From assembly GCA_037157565.1 (NCBI GenBank), contig JAZHRO010000014.1, forward strand, positions 105,059,501 to 105,123,500: a stretch of 64,000 nucleotides of DNA, in the 5' to 3' direction. The translations under genes were made by a program, and so were the position numbers. Positions within the stretch are counted from its first letter, which is position 1. Each line of letters begins with the position of its first letter. Shown here piece after piece: positions 57,711-64,000 of the stretch. Source of the DNA: Thalassia testudinum (lineage: Eukaryota > Streptophyta > Magnoliopsida > Alismatales > Hydrocharitaceae). The notes under the pieces were generated by a model. The model saw only the letters and a program-made list of their open reading frames with translations, was not told the DNA's origin and ran no database searches.

Positions 57711-58569
57711 AACATCCAAGACCACTAGCCATTAGACACAAGTACCATGTTTCCATCTGATTCATTCTAGGAACACTGATCCTTCAAATCAGCTGACCAA
57801 GAATAGTATTAGACAACTGAAAAGACATTTGACTCTAATATCAGATGTCTAATCCTGTCAGTTCAATTATGAGCCTAATCTATTTTTTATTTTGGCCCAA
57901 TCTTCTTTGCAATCAACCCCAACGGCTATAAGGATATTCTAAAGTCTTCCTAAGAGTTCCTAAGCCCTTTATATATGTGAGAGGACCTTCACTTGACAAA
58001 AAATACACAATAGAGAATGATTCCCACAATTCTAGTGATAAAAAAAAGAGATCAAAAAGAAGGTGCCACTACAACTCCTTGCTATCAAGAGTGCTGACCT
58101 GTTGTGCGAAATCATGCCTACACACTTCCATTTCAGGGAATATTTCCTGCCTATAGTAGCATAGTTAGATCCTGTACTATTTAAGGTCTATAGGTTTTGT
58201 ATTTTTCATTTCTTTTGTGGTTGGGTATTTACGTGGTGAATTCCCGTCTCCTTCATGAGATAAAATACTCTTCGTGAAGAAGAGGGGTCTGAGGTAGGCT
58301 ACCCTTGGGTTAAAGTAGTGTGGTTATATTGATGTTGAACTACCCTCGTTCAAGTAGTTCAGGTAGTAGATTTGGTCAACTCAGTCGACCAGGAAATCCT
58401 AAGTCGAAAGGCTTAAGTGGTAGTTTTTACTTGGGTTGGGTTTCCACCTAAAAATACTTGCCTCATTTGTGGTGAATGCTATTTGTGTGATTGGATTGAT
58501 TTTTATTTTTGCATATGTTATATACTACACTATTTACCCCCACCCAGGCCCCCCTCTAGTGCAATTTCA
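57711..58569 (+). repeat. 3' LTR of the gag-only Sirevirus, 5'-truncated
   Basis: Matches 52471-53322 of the 5' LTR throughout, ending TTTCA. Both junction sides carry TAAT, a micro-homology that may have mediated the deletion of pol. Confidence 0.88.
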
Positions 58570-60143
58570 ATTTAGGATGGATTTGGAGGGTTTGTGGAAG
58601 TGCAATCAAGACCATAAGCACAAAGATTAAGAGTTGGGATTTAAGCATATGATGGCCAACCAACAAGTTGGAATTCAGAGGTTAAGGGCAAGCCATGCAA
58701 GTTGTTGGTAGGGATTTTTGGGTTGGGTTTGAGGTTGGGATTTATGTGGATTAGTTAGGACCCTAGGATGTGGATCTAGTGGCTAAGATTTGATGTGTAT
58801 TTTAACTGTCCAAGAGGAGGTGGAAGGAGCAAGGGATGGCTAGGCTAATGAGGGTTTGTTAGGATGGATTTAGAAATAAGTTCACTAGTACTTTTTTGTA
58901 GATCAAATGTTTTGGATTTAATTAATGTTGGCCAACCAACCTAAGTGGGAAATTCAAGTGCTATGGTTGGCCAAAATAGGTGGTAATAGGGTTAGGTTGG
59001 CCAAGGTTTAGGTGTAGGAAATTTGGTTCTTAAATAGGCTAGATTAATGGTCTAATTAGGCTAGGGTTTACGAAGTAGGTTTAGCCCATTTAGAAGATGT
59101 GAGCTCAACTTGATTTTGCATTAATGTAGAGCTCTAACTAGATCCAAACGTAGAACCTGCAAACATATAAACAAACTCATTAGTAGAGATATTGCGCAAA
59201 AACCCCTAAAAAGGTAATACTTACAACAAGATGTAAAATGACTAATCTAATCTAATGCATTATGACCTAAATAACCCTCAAAATAACATTATTTAGGCAT
59301 GACTTAAGTAATTACATAGGAATATGTCACACTCTTATGCTTATCTTTTACTAGTTCTTGAGCAAAACCAAAACAAAAATCAAGCGAGAAACCAAAACAC
59401 GAGTTTAAGTTGAGATAAATTAGAAACATCGACATCAAATTTTTACCAACACAAAAGAAACTTTACACAAAATCTTAACAGCAAAGTCTCAATAGTTCTA
59501 AGGTATTGACCAAAATACAAATCGCCTAAATCTAATATGAGACACTATTAGCCTTAGACTTGGATCTCAAGAGCAACTTTTGAATCGAGCTTGAAAAATT
59601 AAGCATCTAGTGTGTTTATATGAGTGATTCATCAAGTGGGTAACTAGGTTAAACCCCAAGTTTTCACTAAGGTAACGAGAATCACTTCGCTCTAATGAAC
59701 CCCATTTCGGATTTGCCTTACTAAGGAATAATAGCTTTGTCCTTGTCCTTTTCTATCCTGAGATCAATACAAGGGCGAACCTAGTGTATATCTCCCTAGC
59801 TGTGCCTATAGTTAGCTTCTTATTTTATCCCTCACTCTTTTTCTATTTTTATAATATTTTTGACATACACAAATTTTTTTCATGTATATATCTCTACTTC
59901 CTCCTACTACTATATTTTTTATTCTCTCTATTTCCTCTCATTTTTCTAGGCAGGTGGCTCTTTTGAATCCCATTCAAGAACATCTCCTAGACAAAGGCTC
60001 GAAAAGCTAAAGATGCAAAGTTGGGATTTGAACATCCTGCAACTAGGGAGTAAACTTAGTGCAACATGCTAGCTATACTTGTAATGATCAAATGACCCTT
60101 AAACTAAGCCCTATTTAGCACTTAGTTTTCAACAGTGCATAAG
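58570..60143. other. Non-coding repeat-like segment, right part
   Basis: Likely continuation of the segment at 50881-51553. It has repeated GGTTGGCCAA/GGCCAACC units near 58930-59010 and an Athila-like untranslated region near 59640-59800 (block around CAAGGGCGAACCTAG). No ORF. Confidence 0.45.
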
Positions 60144-61224
60144 TGCAAGGATAAATTGGTTAATTTTCAAAAGACTTTTTAGAGAGTGGGAAGATAAATC
60201 ACCTACGTATCACCCCTTTAACTTAATTCTGCGATTGTTTCAAATCTCGTTTAAGGAATCGGGAAACAAATTTATATTTTAGTAAATATCCAAGTTGATT
60301 AAGTCAAATAATGACCTGAAGAGTCTAAGTAAAAATATTTTGATTATACGTTTCTTAAGATCGATAAATCCTTAAAGTCAAAAATTTTCTATCTTTTCTA
60401 GCTTGAGATTCTAAAAATACCAAGTTTTTTCTTTTTGTAATTTCTCCACTTTTTGTTTTCAAAAATGATGGTGAGAAATAGATGGAAACACAAGAAAACG
60501 CGGGAAAAAAGACACAAGCAACTAAACTTGACAAAATTACGCCTCCCCCCATGCCTATTGATCGTATCGCCTCGCTATATCAAAATTAATAATCACAATT
60601 GGAGCCAAATATAGAATTGTCATTGAATCGTTGCGGCAAAAAAACACAATTGAATCAGAACTTATTTAAATCAAACCATGTGTAGTGGTTAGGTTGAACC
60701 ACAAGGAGGCTATTAAAACTCACATCAAGATCTTATTTAATTACATAAGCAACCACTAAAAGGGAGCAATGTTCACATCCAGATGTTCTCAACAATCAAA
60801 CACCACAATCAACCAAATGAAGCTAAATGAAATGAAATAGCATGAGACATGGGAACTCCCCTCGCATGCGGGGAGTGCAGGTGATGGTGATGGCTTGGTG
60901 TTGTTGGAGGTGGCAGTCGGAGATCAAAAGTGGCACCACCACCCATACACCCCTCTTGCTGTCACCGCGAAGGGTTGTCGAGGTGGTGATCGGCGATAAG
61001 TAGTGATGGCGAAGGTTAGCTGAAGCTGCTGTCCTAGTGTGCGTGCCCCTGGTTTGATGGTGATGAGAGGTAGTGGTGGTCAAAGATCGATGATGATGGA
61101 GAGAAGGGGTTGGTCCGACATCCTTCCCTCTCATCACCGATGGTGATGCTGGTCGATGGAGGAGAAGATGAGAAGCAAGTTGAGAAGAGGAAGATGAGGA
61201 GGTGGAGCGAGGAGAGGGGAGGAG
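60144..61224 (-). other. Decayed Gypsy LTR-like segment
   Basis: Starts with TGCAAGGATAAATTGG, like the inner end of the LTR at 5350, and includes a GGTGATGG-rich region (60880-61180) like the middle of that LTR. One open frame at 60823-61266 is low-complexity. It is cut off by the elements at 61225 and 61381. Confidence 0.4.
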
Positions 61225-61380
61225 CACTATAAGGAAAAGCACATGAGACAACAAAAAAAATAACAATAATTAACGATAATCGTCTTTATATTTAAATATA
61301 ATCACGGTTTATATTATTGGTTGTCATATTTTTTTTAAAATAACAACGGTTATATATATTTATCGTTAGTACCTGGCAAC
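61225..61380. mobile_element. Possible CACTA-type transposon end
   Basis: Begins CACTATAAGGAAAAG, close to the CACTA terminal motif, followed by TAACGATAATCG, ATCACGGTT and AACAACGGTT units that resemble CACTA subterminal repeats. The Sirevirus LTR at 61381 cuts it, so the other end cannot be seen. Confidence 0.35.
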
Positions 61381-63099
61381 TGAAAGTCCCTACTAGGAGG
61401 GGGTGACGTAATAATTGCGGAAATAAATATAAACAATATCACAAAATAGGCAATCACAAAATGTACACAAAGATTTTTAGGTGGAAACCCAAACCGGGTA
61501 AAAACCACCACCTAACCCTCTCGAGTTAGGATTTTCCGATCAACCTAGTTGATCAAATCCACTAACCGAATCACTTTGAACGAGGGTGATTCAACCTCAA
61601 TACAACCACGCTACAAGTACGAGGGTAGCGTTCCTCAACCCCTTCTCTCCACGAGAAGGATTTTGTCCCACGAAGGAGACGGGAATTCGCAAAGCGAATA
61701 CCCAACCAAAATACAAAGATAAAATAAAACAACAGTCCTATAGAGCCAACAAAATTAAACCTAGCTTCTATAGGAAATAGGAAACTCCCCTTTGCAAGGA
61801 GTGCGTCGACGATGACGCAGTGCGTGTGCCACGCGACGGCGCTACGTCGCTCTCGTTATCAACAGCGGGAGAGCGGGCGCGCGAAGGCTTGATGCTCTCA
61901 AGAGAATGAAACTAGAGCTTGGAGAGCAAGGGCCTCAATTGGACACAAAAGAGTGGAACTAAGTTGCTTAGGTGTGTCTCTTGTTTCTCTTAGTGTGTAT
62001 ATTGTGTTTTTTGTGTTGCAAAGGCTCCCCTCTATTTATAGAGGCCTTAGGAAGGCTTTGGAAGGCTTGGAAAAGCTTCCATAGCCGTTGGGTGTAAAGC
62101 CCAAGAGAATCAGGCCGAAATCAGGACAATGATTACACTTCACAGGGTTATCAGACGTCTAATTCTGGCATCAGACGTCTGGAAGGCCACTTTAAGACGT
62201 CTGATTCCAAGGTCAGACGTCTGATTCTATGCGGGTTTCTCCCTGACTTGAATCAGATCTAAACAGGGTTTTTGTACAAGTCCATCAGACGACATAGAGG
62301 ACGTCTGGCACTAAGTCTGGACGTCTGGAAACCTACTTTTATCGTGGGAATTGATTTCCAAACGTTGCAACGGCTAGAAAATCTCTGAGAAGAGATTTTG
62401 GGTCAGCCGAGGCAAAACGGTCATTTATCAGACGTCTGTGAAGTCCTATGGACGTCTGATAAGGCTCTAACGGTCATATTCTTGAGTGTCTTCTAGGCCA
62501 GCCAACGGTCCACTAACTGGACGTCTGGCAAAGTCATCAGACGTCTCCTAAGACGTCTGGTATAAGGTCTGGACGTCTGAATTCATCAGACAGAACTAAC
62601 TATGTCCAGCCTAACAGTTATCAGACGTCTGAAACAACAGTCAGACGTCTTAAAATCCTTTATCAGACGTCTGATTCGTGAATTAGACGTCTGGAAAGTC
62701 AGTTTTAACCCTATATTGGTTTTCTAAGTGTTCTACAGAAAACCTACGTATCCTAGGGTTGTGCAGGTGTTCCTAGGACTACTGTTAGGGTTCTTTGAGG
62801 CTCTTTAACATAATGTCTAAGGAAAATAAAGAGCAAGAAAATAAATACAAGAGATACATGAAAGGATAAAAAAGAATCTACCTATTCTTCTTGTCTTCCA
62901 TCTCCAATCTTTCGCTCCACGCGAACCTCCTCTGTTTTCCGTTAAGCTCCTCCAATCCGTCCTGGATGCGAGCTTGAACTCCGTCTAAACACGTCCACAT
63001 TTGCAATTGACCTGAAATCTAGGACTCGAATTGCAAATGTTAAATAACACGTGTTTTGTTATCATCAAAACAAATGATCGTGGTGCTCTAGCACCAACA
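61381..63099 (-). mobile_element. 3' LTR of a minus-strand Sirevirus
   Basis: The LTR starts TGTTGGTGCTAGAGC at 63099 on the minus strand and ends with TCA at 61381, 1.72 kb, closely similar to the solo LTR at 43127-44852. A purine tract AAAAAGGGGGAGA lies directly before its start, so this is the 3' LTR and the internal region runs rightward out of the window. A TATA box (TATAAATAGA) is at about 62031-62040. The flank at 61376-61380 is GCAAC. Confidence 0.92.
62150..62700. repeat. Intact GACGTC palindrome array
   Basis: About 16 copies of GACGTC, mostly in TCAGACGTCTGA context, upstream of the LTR TATA box. The order and spacing match the array at 43900-44450; some copies intact here are mutated there and the reverse. 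Confidence 0.92.
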
Positions 63100-63630
63100 A
63101 TCTCCCCCTTTTTGATGATGACAAAACCGTAAATAATAATGCATAAAAAATCCTGAATCAGACGTCTGATAAAGTCAGTTTTAACCCTATATTGGTTTTC
63201 TAAGTGTTCTACAGAAAACCTACGTATCCTAGGGTTGTGCAGGTGTTCCTAGGACTACTGTTAGGGTTCTTTGAGGCTCTTTAACATAATGTCTAAGGAA
63301 AATAAAGAGCAAGAAAATAAATACAAGAGATACATGAAAGGATAAAAAAGAATCTATCCTATTCTTCTTGTCTTCCATCTCCAATCTTTTGCTCCACGCG
63401 AACCTCCTCTGTTTTCCGTTAAGCTCCTCCAATCCGTCCTGGATGCGAGCTTGAACTCCGTCTAAACACGTCCACATTTGCAATTGACCTGAAATCTAGG
63501 ACTCGAATTGCAAATGTTAAATAACACGTGTTTTGTTATCATCAAAACAAATGATCGTGGTGCTCTAGCACCAACAATCTCCCCCTTTTTGATGATGACA
63601 AAACCGTAAATAATAATGCATAAAAAATCC
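62679..63630. repeat. Tandem duplication of LTR start plus purine tract (2 x 476 bp)
   Basis: 62679-63153 and 63154-63630 are direct, abutting copies. Apart from the first 16 bases I see one substitution (near 63390) and one single-base indel (near 63356). Each copy has the outer 405 bp of the LTR and about 55 bp of the internal end with the purine tract. Confidence 0.92.
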
Positions 63631-63860
63631 TCCCCCTTTTTGACATTATCAAAAAGGTTTAATTGATTTTACATTTCCTATAACTCCCCCTTAAAACATG
63701 CTCTTCTATGAGTTTATTTTAACAAAGGTAATATTCTCCCCTTTTTGTAACAACAAGATAGCTATTATTTTTCTCCCCCTTACTAAAGGAAATTTAGCTA
63801 CCTTATTTCTCCCCCTTAAAAATTGACAATTAGCTCATCATTTTTTAACTCCCCCTATCT
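63100..63860 (-). promoter_or_regulatory. Multiple polypurine tracts of a Sirevirus
   Basis: On the minus strand, runs of the AAGGGGGAG type occur at about 63101, 63577, 63629, 63683, 63770, 63808 and 63849, with a shorter one near 63737. Sireviruses are known for such repeated tracts upstream of the 3' LTR. One primes plus-strand synthesis; the role of the others is not established. Confidence 0.88.
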
Positions 63861-63903
63861 AAATGCTTATGATAATAAGATAGGGTTAAGAATTTTACCT
63901 CAC

Positions 63904-64000
63904 CTACCATGGCCAATAAAATGGCCCGAATGGTGGTGGTGGATGCCACATCGGATGGGGCTCCCATCCGTAGCTTGGAGGCCCGGGCATCGGCGCCGGT
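63904..64000 (-). CDS. C-terminal end of a Sirevirus ORF, Pro/aromatic-rich
   Basis: The minus strand is open from the window edge to a TAG at 63904-63906, encoding a tail rich in Pro, Trp, Tyr and Phe (ending PPPPFGPFYWPW). It lies just before the purine-tract array. By position this could be the end of an extra ORF after pol, such as the env-like gene some Sireviruses carry, or a pol tail. I cannot tell which. Confidence 0.45.
   Translation of the reverse strand, partial: PAPMPGPPSYGWEPHPMWHPPPPFGPFYWPW

Larger units (their letters stand above)
51554..58569 (+). mobile_element. Gag-only Sirevirus, pol deleted
   Basis: A full 5' LTR (51554-53322, starting TGTTGGTGC, ending TTTCA) is followed by a decayed primer-binding site and a gag gene with zinc knuckle and C-terminal coiled coil. 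The sequence then jumps at 57710 into the middle of the 3' LTR (57711-58569, matching 52471-53322). All of pol is missing. The flanks GTTTA (51549-51553) and ATTTA (58570-58574) match at four of five bases. A solo Gypsy LTR (53918-56812) is nested in gag. Confidence 0.88.

Noticed and set aside
43127..63099. One 20 kb Sirevirus using 43127-44852 and 61381-63099 as its LTR pair
   Set aside because: The left LTR has its own perfect GTTAG duplication on both sides, and the right LTR has its purine tracts on the far side, so they belong to separate insertions.

Overview
The window is nuclear DNA of a flowering plant. The reasons are: intron-containing coding sequence, a dense nest of Ty1-copia and Ty3-gypsy LTR retrotransposons of plant type (Sirevirus, Athila and Tat-like), a plant RTE-clade LINE, hAT-like and Tourist-like DNA elements, and no bacterial gene organisation. 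The species cannot be named from the sequence. Almost every open frame is short, broken, or lies inside a repeat.

There is one convincing host gene, on the minus strand. It is a three-exon member of the UPF0235/DUF167 (YggU/C15orf40-like) family. Exon 1 (41696-41864) and exon 2 (41489-41577) are separated by a 118 bp intron. Exon 3 (14438-14569) lies 26.9 kb away. Phases and splice dinucleotides fit, giving a 129-residue protein. Intron 2 is about three-quarters transposon: a short-LTR Copia element (16701-28224, itself carrying a hAT-like insertion and a Tat-like Gypsy element), a full-length RTE LINE (30054-33369, 17 bp target-site duplication), a minus-strand Copia element (34258-39570, 5 bp duplication CATAT, two nested hAT-like insertions) and a Tourist-like MITE (40915-41265).

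Left part (1-13731): the 3' part of a Sirevirus-type LTR ends at 1380 inside the reverse transcriptase of a minus-strand Athila element (gag, protease, start of RT, PBS at 5319-5338, LTR 5350-7934). A degenerate but structurally complete short-LTR Copia element follows at 8821-13731.

Right part (43127-64000): a solo Sirevirus LTR with a perfect 5 bp duplication (43127-44852) lies 1.26 kb upstream of the host gene, in the gene's orientation. Then come Gypsy LTRs (about 44970-47184 and 47862-50880) and a gag-only Sirevirus (51554-58569) whose gag is split by a solo Gypsy LTR (53918-56812, duplication AAAGG). Last is the 3' end of a young minus-strand Sirevirus: LTR 61381-63099, a 476 bp tandem duplication, a multiple polypurine-tract array, and a Pro/aromatic-rich ORF end running off the window.

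The most striking signal is a palindrome with GACGTC core (consensus TCAGACGTCTGA) repeated about a dozen times or more upstream of the TATA box in each Sirevirus LTR. It recurs in unrelated Gypsy LTRs in the same window. GACGTC is the ACGT-core C-box class of plant bZIP target, so these arrays look like transposon-borne enhancer modules. Older copies show the CG core decaying to TG or CA, as expected from cytosine methylation.
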